Of a DNA stretch of 64,000 nucleotides, positions 52,799-61,325 are shown in pieces. How positions within the stretch are numbered: position 1 is the first letter of the stretch; every line of letters begins with the position of its first letter. The notes under the pieces are model-generated. The model worked only from the letters and a program-made list of their open reading frames with translations, was not told the origin of the DNA and did no database searches. The DNA lies in the NCBI GenBank assembly GCA_963978895.1, contig OZ022242.1, forward strand, positions 28,057,924 through 28,121,923. Reading direction: 5' to 3'. The DNA is from Erpobdella octoculata. Lineage: Eukaryota; Annelida; Clitellata; Hirudinida; Erpobdellidae. The translations under genes and the position numbers were made by a program.

Positions 52799-53844
52799 TA
52801 GCTGACCCAGAAAACGTTGTTTTGCCTTATAAATTATTTTGTTTTTTTTTAAAGTTTAATGTACAAAATTGTGACAATTAAAAGAAATCAATCTCGAAGA
52901 GCAATCGAGTGTACAATGCCCGGGGTTTTTGAAAATTTTTCTATCGTTCTTCTCTCTTGCTCGTTCCCCCTTGCTCTCCTGTTTCCGTTCGCTCTCCCGC
53001 TCGGCCTATTTTTTGCCCGATTTCTATTTTTTTTCACAAAAACCTTCTATTGCCTCTCAAGCTAGTGTGAAAATTGCATTACGATCGGATAATTTTTTTT
53101 TTAAATAGTTTATAGTCCTTTACTCCAGGTGTTTTAAGACTGTAATGGCTGTATGTTGGAAGCACATAAGTACTTTCCGTCGTGGATCATAATTTGATCT
53201 TTTTAATTTTCCCCTCCTCCTTTCTCCAGATTCGTGCATAAGCTAGAAAATGAAATTTGACTATTTTTACTTTTGCTTACAAGTGTTAAGATAGTACCTA
53301 CTTTAAGTTGCACTTCACTAACAAAAACACATCCTGAAAAAAGTTCAAACCTGTCCAGAATACAAATGGCAAAATCCACGAATTTGCTTTTCTTTATAAA
53401 GACTTCCTGCTGCTGTTTCCATTTTTCGAATAAGTTGCATTTGATAGTAATATTTTGATGCATCTTCTTTCGTAACTTCAACTGCATTACTTATACATTC
53501 ATCCAATTTGTGATACTTGCATGGCTACAGAATAGTTCATAACAAAATATATAAAGTTAACTAAATAAAAAAAATCTATGACAAAAAAAAACAAACATTT
53601 TTTATTTCAAACAGGGCCTGAGTTGCTGTGCTTTGAAATCGGACTGATGCAGCAAATCCAGAAGACTAGAAATGATCAATAATATAGATAAGTCAAAACA
53701 TGAAAAAATAACTCATATTGTATTAACCTGTTTTTGTCTAAAAGATTCTAAAAGAAGTTTTTTACAGTTCATTTGTTGACATCTAAAGACAAAGTTGATC
53801 ACACGAGACAAGTTTCCAGTCTTGTTAAAGATTGATGGCAACAT
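47368..53844 (-). CDS. PDHA1: Pyruvate dehydrogenase E1 component subunit alpha, mitochondrial (9 exons)
   Basis: Thiamine-diphosphate-dependent decarboxylation of pyruvate and transfer to the lipoyl arm of E2, as an alpha2-beta2 tetramer in the mitochondrial matrix. Join (minus strand) 53844-53728, 53665-53597, 53524-53351, 52020-51894, 51734-51643, 51088-50840, 49259-49120, 48150-48042, 47535-47368: 1245 nt, 414 aa, all phases consistent. Residues 1 to about 55 form a basic transit peptide. The cofactor motif runs from GDG 218-220 to NN 247-248. Regulatory serines correspond to site 3 S255 (MGTS), site 1 S316 (YHGHS) and site 2 S323 (DPGTS), so kinase/phosphatase control is expected. Length matches the family (about 390-420). 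The ATG follows an in-frame TAA 30 bases upstream. The symbol is that of the vertebrate orthologue. Confidence 0.96.
47855..48010 (+). repeat. Family D repeat fragment in PDH E1 alpha intron 8
   Basis: CTAGCGGGGTACCCGGCG start, short pyrimidine patch, then directly the 3' part TTGACTCTCAAGGTTGTGAA...GAATGGTGTAGCAATGCAT and a short TA run: an internally deleted copy showing both ends of the family. Confidence 0.75.
48042..48150 (-). CDS. PDHA1: PDH E1 alpha exon 8
   Basis: One base plus 36 codons, (S)[20 protein letters not shown] then [16 protein letters not shown]. Matches the YRTREEIQEVR block after phosphorylation site 2. Acceptor ATTGCAG, donor AAG|GTTGAT. Confidence 0.97.
48388..49112 (+). 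pseudogene. CR1-group LINE remnant in PDH E1 alpha intron 7
   Basis: 48388-48750 reads as [41 protein letters not shown], catalytic FTDDAKIYQ, then a stop. After an internal deletion, post-RT pieces follow: [36 protein letters not shown] and [15 protein letters not shown] near 49080. Antisense to the host gene, 5' truncated, and its right end almost abuts exon 7. Confidence 0.85.
49120..49259 (-). CDS. PDHA1: PDH E1 alpha exon 7 (phosphorylation loop)
   Basis: 46 codons plus two bases, [20 protein letters not shown] onwards to [13 protein letters not shown]. Holds the site-1 serine (S316); the codon of site-2 serine (S323) is split between this exon (AG) and exon 8 (T). Acceptor TTTTCAG, donor CCAG|GTATAT. 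Confidence 0.98.
49727..50757. mobile_element. hAT-type MITE in PDH E1 alpha intron 6, perfect 8-bp duplication
   Basis: 1031 bp. Ends TAAGCATCTGCATCCTGT and, inward from the right, TAAGCATCTGCGTCCCGT. ACAAATAT is duplicated at 49719-49726 and 50758-50765. Both subterminal regions are built from TCTCGTATC / ATCGTATCG / GTCTCG repeats (49735-49890 and 50570-50735). No coding. It makes up two thirds of the 1580-bp intron. Confidence 0.9.
50840..51088 (-). CDS. PDHA1: PDH E1 alpha exon 6 (thiamine-diphosphate motif)
   Basis: 83 codons, [20 protein letters not shown] onwards. Carries [20 protein letters not shown] and [20 protein letters not shown]: the GDG...NN cofactor and magnesium motif, plus the site-3 serine. 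Phase 0 both sides; acceptor TTTTAG, donor TGG|GTATGA. Confidence 0.98.
51089..51642 (-). other. PDH E1 alpha intron 5 with family D fragment
   Basis: 554 bp. A reverse-oriented family D fragment lies at 51425-51598 (GGGAGCGATAAAGCAAGCTG, later AATGCTGAGTAACCCTGCTA). No coding. Confidence 0.65.
51643..51734 (-). CDS. PDHA1: PDH E1 alpha exon 5
   Basis: [20 protein letters not shown] then [10 protein letters not shown]: the strongly conserved GKGGSMHMY segment. Acceptor TTTTAG (phase 1), donor CAA|GTTATT (phase 0). Confidence 0.97.
51894..52020 (-). CDS. PDHA1: PDH E1 alpha exon 4
   Basis: 42 codons plus one base, [31 protein letters not shown] and [10 protein letters not shown]. Contains the conserved TAYRAHG segment near the active site. 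Acceptor TTATGCAG, donor ACAG|GTTATT, phase 1 out. Confidence 0.97.
52021..53350 (-). other. PDH E1 alpha intron 3 with family D and SINE-B
   Basis: 1330 bp. Holds a (TA)n run (52770-52797), a family D copy (52797-53090: CTAGCTGACCCAGAAAACGT to ATTACGATCGGAT) and a reverse SINE-B (53092-53230). A TTTTATTAACTTTCGCTTGT patch near 52449 also occurs near 40510. No coding. Confidence 0.7.
53351..53524 (-). CDS. PDHA1: PDH E1 alpha exon 3
   Basis: 58 codons, PCKYHKLDE to [11 protein letters not shown]. Includes the conserved [20 protein letters not shown] block. Acceptor CTGTAG, donor CAG|GTTTGA, phase 0 at both ends. Confidence 0.95.
53597..53665 (-). CDS. PDHA1: PDH E1 alpha exon 2
   Basis: 23 codons, [10 protein letters not shown] then [12 protein letters not shown], completing the targeting region and entering the mature N-terminus (family pattern ATFEIK or ATFETK). 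Acceptor TTTCTAG, donor AAT|GTTTGT, phase 0; the donor is weak. Followed by a 72-bp intron. Confidence 0.82.
53728..53844 (-). CDS. PDHA1: PDH E1 alpha exon 1 (transit peptide)
   Basis: 39 codons, [20 protein letters not shown] onwards: basic and hydrophobic residues, almost no acidic ones, as in mitochondrial targeting signals. Donor CAG|GTTAAT, phase 0. Followed by a 62-bp intron. Confidence 0.8.
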
Positions 53845-54600
53845 AATAATAAAATTATTATTATATTTTATTTAACGTGCTCTCTAAAACTAAAAATTTC
53901 TCAGATCAACATGTTACGATACCACTTTTAGCAAAACCAGAATGAAGGCAAGCCCTTGTGTGATACAAAAGAAAACAAACATAAGAATTTTTAGAGCTCT
54001 GACTGTAACTGATTGTGGAAAAAACTGATGTTCTGATTGAAACTTCCATTGGACAAAACAATATCTAGATATCCGTGAAAAAAACATTATAACTTTTTTA
54101 AAGTTTTTGATAGTCAATCCATAGAGATGACTTGACTACCATGCAGCTGTGACGGTATGGGTTTTTTCTGCTGGTACCGGTACATGTAATTCCGGGCCAA
54201 AAACTGGTACCACCGTTACTGGTATAATGTTGAAAGCCTGAAAATGGCTAGAAATAGTGTTTGAAATTGCGGTAGTGTTACCGTCCGCGGTCGGTCCGCT
54301 TGAATGAATGTCTTTTGTTATTTATTAATGTAGCAAACAATGGGCAAACAGGTAAATTGCACTGCCATCCTGCTGCTGTAGGTTTTTCACTCTTTTGTCT
54401 TTTATGCGTGATGTGCTGAACGCAGAGTTTGTAATACCGGTTCCGGCACCCGTCATACCGGTGGAACCGGTATTTGCCGAAAACCGGCCGGTATACCGGC
54501 AAAGCCCTAATGATCTCCTTACTGAAGCAGTTCTTACTGGAATTACAATAATTTCACAGAGTGCTTGTAACTCACACTACCCCACATTGCTCATGTCAGA
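53845..54600. other. Upstream of PDH E1 alpha; GGTACCGG-rich repeat fragment
   Basis: An in-frame TAA lies 30 bases before the start codon. 54150-54515 contains GGTACCGGTA/CCGGTATACCGG-type motifs and ends CCGGCAAAGCCCTA, which looks like a MITE related to the GGTACCG patch at 36930-37020. I could not find a target duplication. The promoter of the minus-strand gene should be near 53850-54150 but shows no clear element. Confidence 0.4.
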
Positions 54601-55092
54601 ACTAATATTTTGATGGAGAATCTAAGAAGTTTAGAAAGGGCAGAGCGTATGATGGTTAGATGGATGTGTGGTGTTGCGTTGAATGATCGTGCACGTAGTG
54701 TGGATTTGTATAGCCTTCTGAATGTTCCTTGTGTGGATTTGTATAGCCTTCTGAATGTTCCTTGTGTGGATTTGTATAGCCTTCTGAATGTTCCTTGTGT
54801 GGCTGATGTGGTGAGACGTGGAAGACTAAGGTGGTTTGGACATTTGAAGCGTAAAAGTGCAGATGATTGGATTTCGGCAATTAGAGATGTGGATGTTGTT
54901 GGAGTGAAAAGTAAAGGTAGAAGTAGGAAGACTTGGTGGGAATGTGTGAAGAAACTCATGGATGAGCTCGGCCTGAAGCGGCAGTCTGCCCTGGATCATG
55001 ACTTGTGGAGGGGCCTGATATGGAAAAACGTCCAACCCTAGCATAGCGTGGAATAGGGACGTTTCAAAAATAAATGATGATGATGATGATCA
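54601..55092 (+). pseudogene. LINE 3' end with triplicated 33-bp segment and (TGA)n tail
   Basis: A frame of 143 aa (54610-55041) reads ERMMVRWMCGVALNDRARSV, then three copies of VDLYSLLNVPC, then RRGRLRWFGHLKRKSADDW, GRSRKTWWECVKKLMDELGL and DLWRGLIWKNVQP. The ..RLRWFGH...GRPRKTW.. pattern is the C-terminus of RTE- or I-like LINE pol proteins. The non-coding end GACGTTTCAAAAATAA is followed by (ATG)n at 55073-55090. Confidence 0.75.
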
Positions 55093-56033
55093 ATGAGCTT
55101 TTGTCCGCTCTGTATTTTTCCAATTAAACTATTATGTTTATAGAAAATGTAGAAGATTTCAAATCTGCAAAAGGTGCTTTCTGGACATAACCAACAGAAG
55201 CAAGTGTTTGTACATACCCTTATTCAAGCTATGGAAAACAAACACTCAAGACTGTCAGAACATTTTAAAACAAGTTTGTAAAGATGGGCATTCATTTAGA
55301 AAACGATTTGTGGACAATTAGTGTAACAACTAGAAATACCCAATCAAAAATAACGTTTTTTTTTAACTGTCAAATATTTAAATAAAGAACATTTCCCCTC
55401 TCTACCATTATTTTAGAAATTTCAATCAAGTCAGGATTTCAATTGCTGTAAATGATTAAATGTGGTAATTAGACATTGTGGTTGGCACCACCTGCTCAGC
55501 ATTATCCAAAAATTTTCCATGCTCTTGGATTGAACCTGGTTCAAGAAAATTAAAATTGCTAAATTTTATGGCATGCCTTCATAAGACAGCTAATATCTTG
55601 ATGTTTTCTTTTGCATAATAAATCCAGCATGTTTGATGTAATCGGATAACCTCTTGCATAATAAGCTTAGGTAAAAACGTTTTGAATCTTTATGACTGAT
55701 AGTGTACAATTGCATAATGATTTGTATTACATGCCTGTACGCACCCATTTTATCGACGGCTGACCTCCGTGGCTGCCACGTTATACGAAATTGCTAATTG
55801 TTTAATGTAATGGTAAAACAAGTAAAGGAAAAACGAGTTTTTCAACACAAACTTTGATTTCAAATACACTCGATTTAGAAATACGAAAGATGTTCAAATT
55901 AGGTTTTTTTTTTAATTGAATCATCTATTGTCATCCAATAGAAAGCTATGCTAGTCAAAAAGCTGGTTAAATTTTACTTGCAAGATTTGCGTACAGAGAA
56001 TAACACACACACATACACAAACACATACACAAA
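55093..56033. other. Nothing recognised
   Basis: About 940 bp of AT-rich non-coding DNA between two inverted LINE 3' ends. A CA-rich run (ACACACACATACACAAACAC) near 56004 precedes the right one. No coding signal. Confidence 0.4.
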
Positions 56034-56430
56034 TCATCATCATCATCATCATTTATTTTTTAAACGTCCCTATTCCACGCTATGCTAGGGTTGGACGTTT
56101 TTTCCATATCAGGCCCCTCCACAAGTCACAATCCAGGGCAGACTGTCACTTCAGGCCGAGCTCATAAATTCTTCCTCAAGCCCATAGCTAACTTTTCACT
56201 TCCGTCTAGGCCCAGAAAAGGAAGCGGTGATCTTGTAGACCTTGTTTGACCAGGCGACGTCCGAACCGGAATGAAATTCTTTGTTTTGTTACCCATATGG
56301 AATTTGGAGCAAAGTTTTACCCGGATGCCCTTCCTGCGAACCTCCCTTTAGTCGCCTTTTATGACACGCATAGGAGGATACACGGTGGTTCTATTCTATC
56401 GGCCCGAACCACAAACAGAAATTTTAACCT
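56034..56430 (-). pseudogene. LINE 3' end, inverted copy
   Basis: (CAT)n at 56034-56053, then the reverse complement of the 54960-55080 sequence (AAACGTCCCTATTCCACGCT, GGGTTGGACGTTTTTTCCAT, CAGGCCCCTCCACAAGTCA) down to about 56165. Beyond that a different repeat fragment carries TTTTATGACACGCATAGG near 56360, a motif also present near 47640. Confidence 0.7.
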
Positions 56431-56800
56431 AAATACAAGTTCGTAAAAACTAAATAAAGAAATGAATGATAACATCAGAAAGTCTGTGACAAAAAACACT
56501 TATTCTGATAAAAAATCATTATCTAGAAAGACTGCTAATTTAAATTCTGAAAATAGAAAATAAACCATATTAAAACTGAGAAGTTGTAGAAATAAACAGA
56601 TTTCTAAATATTTTCATGTCTCCTTATTTGTAAATTAACTAAAACGATTAATTTATTAATTTTTAGCAAATATAATATATTCAATATACAAAAAAGCATT
56701 CAATCAATATAAATTGCGATTCATTCAAAATTCATTTCAATTAAAACTTGAACTCCTATTGTTTACATGGCAGACTCTTATTGTATTGGCTCATATGAGC
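56431..56800. other. Nothing recognised
   Basis: AT-rich non-coding sequence up to the hAT element. Confidence 0.4.
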
Positions 56801-56808
56801 TGCATGCT

Positions 56809-58610
56809 CAGGCCCGTAGGTAGGATTTAGTGAGTGGGGGGGCTATGAAAATTAGTAGGGGGCTACTGACGAACGATGGCACCGAAGAAGCCTGAGCGCG
56901 AGCGCCGCAGGTGCGAAGCCCCTCGCGATAATGAGATTCGCCAAAGCATTTTGTAGCATTTGAAAAAAAATGGCATCCAATTTTGGATATCCTATTAGTT
57001 AATTTTAGATTTTCTAAGAGTTGCAATATGTCGCTCATAATAAAAAAAATTAACAATTTCCACAGGCAATTTTGTCAAATAACAGTATGCTTGTTGTTAT
57101 CCACAATCTTGATTTTTGATGCGTGCATGGCTCACCACTGGGATGACAGCACTGAATCAAATTGTCAAAATTTAATTACTGATTAAGACAACCGTTATAG
57201 TCCACAATACAATAACTTGCTTATTTTATTTTTGATAAAAACTTGTACATCTGTATCAAATGCCAAGAAATCAATAAAATAAAATCGAATTTAAATATTT
57301 GTTTTGACAAAGATCAAACCACATTATAATAAAATGTACTATTTAGTTTACTTTCTCATTTTAAGTTACTAAACATCCATTCATGTGTTACACATACAAC
57401 TTGTCATCAGTTTCTAAACAATCTAAATAGAAGATTAGATTATATCAAGTCTATCATTAAACTTATATTGTTGAAAAGATTGTGTGGTTTGAAAGTAAGC
57501 TTTAAATTGTTTTTTTGAATTAAACAGTTCAGAATATTGGGGTTAATAGTATTGCAGTGTCAGGCTAGCACTAAAAAATACTAAATTATGAAAATAGTTT
57601 GAATTATTGAGAGTCATTCAAAAATCAAAAGCCAAAGTTTGTCAGCTAAGCTGAATTAGCTTCTTTCTCTGTTCTAAAACTGTAAGATTAAAGTTATTAT
57701 AATATTGTAAGACTACGTCCAAGCACTGATTATGAAACTCATGACAATTTTCATGTGTAAAACATGAATGGATGTGTAGTAGCTTGAAATGAGAAACTAA
57801 AAAGTCCATTTCATTATAATATGGTTTGATCATTGTCAAGACAATTATTTGAATCCGATTTTATTTTATTGCATTCTTAGTATTTGATAGGTATCCATAT
57901 CAATTGCTTTACAGAGCGATTTTTCAAATGCCAGAAGTACAAGTTTGCTTTTTCTCTCATGGGACATTGATCTTCTCTGTGGTTGTAGTACTCGTGTTAG
58001 ACAATAACATGAATTTTCACAAGTGGCAATCGAGATGCTGAGAGTCATTGCAGCTGAATAGGGCCAATTTAGAGTAGGAAATGCATCTTTATAGTCCAGC
58101 ATAAAATCCATCATTTCCTGGAGAAATTTTTTTAGAAACCTACTTATAATGAGAGCCTCGTCTGCAATATATTTTTCAACATCGTCATGCCTGTCTTGTT
58201 TTAGCAGTTGCGTCAACGGTTAAAGGTCGTTGACATCTAAAAACTTGTCTGATGTTGGTAAAAGGGCAGACACTGCACAAGTCTAACCTTTAGAATAACT
58301 TAAATAACTATCAACAAAGCTCTCCATCAACTCTCCTAATATACCATCCAACATGCTAAAATAAACAGCACAAAGTGATTCCACTCTGGTGAATACTATA
58401 TTGCTCATTACAGAATCACGTAGCGTGCTAATCTGTACTTTTGCTCTTTTTTGGTATGGGTTTTTACCAATTATTCATTCTACAGGCATGCAAATTATTA
58501 TTATTAATTTTATATTTAAATTTACCTTTATTTATTTATTTTTATTTAATTTTATTTAAAATTTTAGTGGGGGGCTTACATTTTTCAGCCCCCCGCTAGC
58601 TACGGGCCTG
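56809..58610 (-). mobile_element. hAT transposon, 1802 bp, with transposase remnant and perfect 8-bp duplication
   Basis: Inverted termini CAGGCCCGTAGGTAGG and (inward from right) CAGGCCCGTAGCTAGC. TGCATGCT is duplicated exactly at 56801-56808 and 58611-58618. G-rich runs (GGGGGGGCT and GGGGGGCTTAC) follow both ends. A transposase C-terminal remnant lies at 58216-57866 on the minus strand; the rest of the coding region is lost. Confidence 0.93.
57866..58216 (-). pseudogene. hAT transposase C-terminal remnant
   Basis: 116-aa open frame. DAFPTLNWPYSAAMTLSISI then ATCENSCYCLTRVLQPQRRS and MSHERKSKLVLLAFEKSL follow the hATC pattern (YPxLxxLxxxxLSIPxSxAxxERxFSxLRRIKxxxRxxMxxERLxxLxLLxI). The usual ERSFS is changed to ENSCYC. 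No catalytic core is present. Confidence 0.75.
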
Positions 58611-58618
58611 TGCATGCT

Positions 58619-60080
58619 CCATATGCTATAATACTCTATGCATCTATGCAACTGCCTAACAACAAATCTTACAATATTGGTTCAGGTCTTTTTCTGACTT
58701 TTAGCTCAAAATTTGCTTCAGATAATGCAGCTGTTCCTACATGGTTCTGGATAATTACTTTATTAATTCTTGTTTCAACGTGTTAAGTAATTCTGAGACA
58801 ATTTAGATCAGTTAAAGTACTGTTAAAGGAAGATCATGCAATTTCATCTGACTACTGGAAAGTTTTATTATGCCAAATATTGAACATTTCACACAAAAAC
58901 AGAATGACAAATTGATTTGTCAATGATTATTTAGAAAAATTATTTATGGAAATAAGGTTTAAAAAGTACAATACAACCCAGAAGGTCAAAGGAGCAGACA
59001 TTTTTGAAATGGTTAAAAAAAAGAAACTATGCTCTTAATATATATACTTAATATTTAGAAATAATAGCAACTCTTAGTTCAGTCCAGTTGCCTTAAAATT
59101 TTTAGTTTTTATTATAACTGCCATTCACTTATTAACTTATGTAGGTCAGGACAGGTAGGAAGAAAACTTGCCCAACATAATTTCAAACATTTTATACCAT
59201 ATTTTTATCTAAAAAAATTTTCACTGTTAGTAGCTCCCAAAAGTTGGAAAATTGTATGAAAAAGTAGCAGAAAAGTTGTAACTAAGAAAATAAAATACAG
59301 ATTACGAAAGGGATGGGAATGACATTTGGTAAAAAAAATAAAAACAATAGATACCACAACCTCCCAATATTAAAACCTTACAAATACGCATTACCTGTCT
59401 TGAAAGCTTAGAAAATATAATCTTAGGAATTCTCGAAACCATCCTCAAATGCTTACTACACGACAGCAGAGGTTAAATGCGCCAGCACCAGGTTCTATAA
59501 CGATCTAAAAGCAAAGACAACATTCAATAAGTTATTAAAAAGTGTTTAAAGCACTAAAAATTACAAACAGTAACAGCATGTTTTGATATTTAGACAAAAG
59601 TTATTTGAAAAATCTAATATTTTAGAATGTTGAATTGAAGCATTTATTTCAAACAACTAGTCATAGATATATATGCAACTAATATTTAAAAATATCAGTC
59701 CACAACTAAGAAGAGTTTTTTTAATTTTGCTGAAATTAAGTAAGAAACATTATGAAACTTATGTTGATTTATTTCATTTCAAATTGACGTTCGAATGTAA
59801 ATCATGAATGGTATCCTATCAAAAGGGCGAGAACAAAAGGGTAAATTCTAAAAAAGCGCACGTTGATAAGGGGTCGTCCATAAAGTACGTCACGCTGGTT
59901 TTGACAATCTGTCAGAAATCTCGGATCCCCCTGAAGTACGTCCCCCAGCAAACCATGCCGCACGGCACCTGTGCGGGATAGAGACGGGTGACGGGTTCCC
60001 GGAATCCCAACTGTTAATAAGTCATTTAAATGAAAATCTATCCCGCGCGGGTCCCGAGTACGTATCCCAGCAAACTATTC
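58619..60080. other. Intergenic; partial repeats
   Basis: 58619-59815 shows nothing recognisable. At 59815-59870 there is a fragment of the GGGCGA repeat seen at 61326. 59877-59930 holds GGTCGTCCATAAAGTACGTC, a motif common as a dispersed repeat in invertebrates, followed by duplicated CCCAGCAAACNATNCCG patches (59945 and 60067). Confidence 0.4.
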
Positions 60081-60084
60081 CGGC

Positions 60085-60292
60085 TGTCAATGTAAATGTA
60101 AATGTAAATGTTTGATAATTTATTGAGCGCCTTTTCCGCTTTGTTCAAAGGCGCTGTTCTTTTACATGCCCCACGGAGAGAACGATTTTACCCGCTAAGT
60201 TTTCCGTTGACATGGGCTACTAGGCAGTGAGTGGGAGTCGAACCGTGAAGCTCTCACATTCAAGGCTAACGCTCTGCCAACTCAGCTGACCT
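60085..60292 (-). repeat. tRNA-derived SINE
   Basis: Minus-strand A box TTGGCAGAGCG (60270-60280) and B box GGTTCGACTCCC (60232-60243) with a tRNA-like head, a body with AAAGGCGCTCAATAAATTATC, and an (AATGTA)n tail at 60090-60110. The boxes are intact enough for polymerase III recognition, but activity is unknown. Confidence 0.8.
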
Positions 60293-60560
60293 TGCAATCA
60301 ATCAATCAACCGGTTAAATTTGTATAGCGCTATTTCCTATCATTCAATAGCGCTCGGACACGAACTTATTAAATACATAAGTTGTCCCCGACGGAAAACT
60401 GTAAGAGAAGTAGATTTTGTAAGAGAAGTAGGAAGAGAGTTCCAGAGAAAAGGACCAGATTATGAAAAATAGCGTTTAGCAAAAGAATGCTTAACAGAAA
60501 AGATACGAAAGTGGCTGAGAGAAATACTGGTCAACAAAGAATTTTATGTATCTAAGAAAT
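60293..60560 (-). repeat. Second SINE-like repeat, tail to head with the previous one
   Basis: (CAAT)n then GGTTAAATTTGTATAGCGCT at the left, i.e. a minus-strand 3' end AGCGCTATACAAATTTAACC. A GAGAAGTAG duplication lies near 60400-60430. Body not classified. Confidence 0.5.
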
Positions 60561-60738
60561 AAACATTATTCCTAATAGAAATCAGTTTCCTGAATTCAAA
60601 TATGACCTTTATTTTGACCTATCAGGTCAAGTTTTAAAGTTATTGAACATATTCCCAGTAAACATGGTAACCATTTTGTAACGTTTCTTGTCCGTTACTT
60701 TTCAGTTACCTGGTTATGAAAAGGTTACCTGGCCCAAA

Positions 60739-61068
60739 GCAACTAAAAAGAAACGTTTCTGCAACGTTTCCAATGTAACGAAAAAGTAACATGTAAATTG
60801 CGACTAAAAAGAAACGTTTCCAACGTAACGAAAAAGTAACGTGTAATTTGCGACTAAAAAGAAACGTTTCTGCAACGTTTCCAACGTAACGAAAAAGTAA
60901 CGTGTAATTTGCGACTAAAAAGAAACGTTTCTGCAACGTTTCCAATGTAACGTAAAAGTAACATGTAATTTGCGACTAAAAAGAAACGTTTCTGCAACGT
61001 TTCCAATGTAACGGAAAAGTAACATGTAATTTGCGACTAAAAAGAAGTTACTGCAACGTTTCTAATGC
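60739..61068. repeat. 61-bp tandem array
   Basis: About five to six units containing GCGACTAAAAAGAAACGTTT, CTGCAACGTTTCCAATGTAA and CGAAAAAGTAACGTGTAATT. The period is 61 bp between 60841, 60902, 60963 and 61024; one unit is shorter by 8 bp. An 80-codon frame on the minus strand is a by-product. Confidence 0.9.
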
Positions 61069-61325
61069 AGCCAAAACGTAACGCTTTGTTTTATTCATAG
61101 ATATCTATGGTTTTATTATTATTAAAAACGACAATATATATTACGTATAATACAAAAATCTTTTATAGCATATATAATTTTATAGAAAGCGTAAAGTGTT
61201 TGTTTATTTATAAAACGCAATTGCTAGAAAGCATTTATTAAATGAAAATAAAACTAATTTGAAGGTTGTGATTTATGGCGCGAACATTTTCGCCAATAAC
61301 GTCGAACTTGCCGACCAGGGTATCC

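Noticed and set aside
54150..54515. A further hAT MITE with GGTACCGG arrays
   Set aside because: The right end CCGGCAAAGCCCTA looks plausible but the left end does not match well and no 8-bp duplication was found.
57642..57839. A separate small gene within the hAT element at 56809-58610
   Set aside because: No domain recognised; more likely decayed transposase or filler sequence.
60706..60945. Repeat protein on the minus strand (ETLQKRFFLV...)
   Set aside because: By-product of the 61-bp tandem array; changes frame with the short unit.
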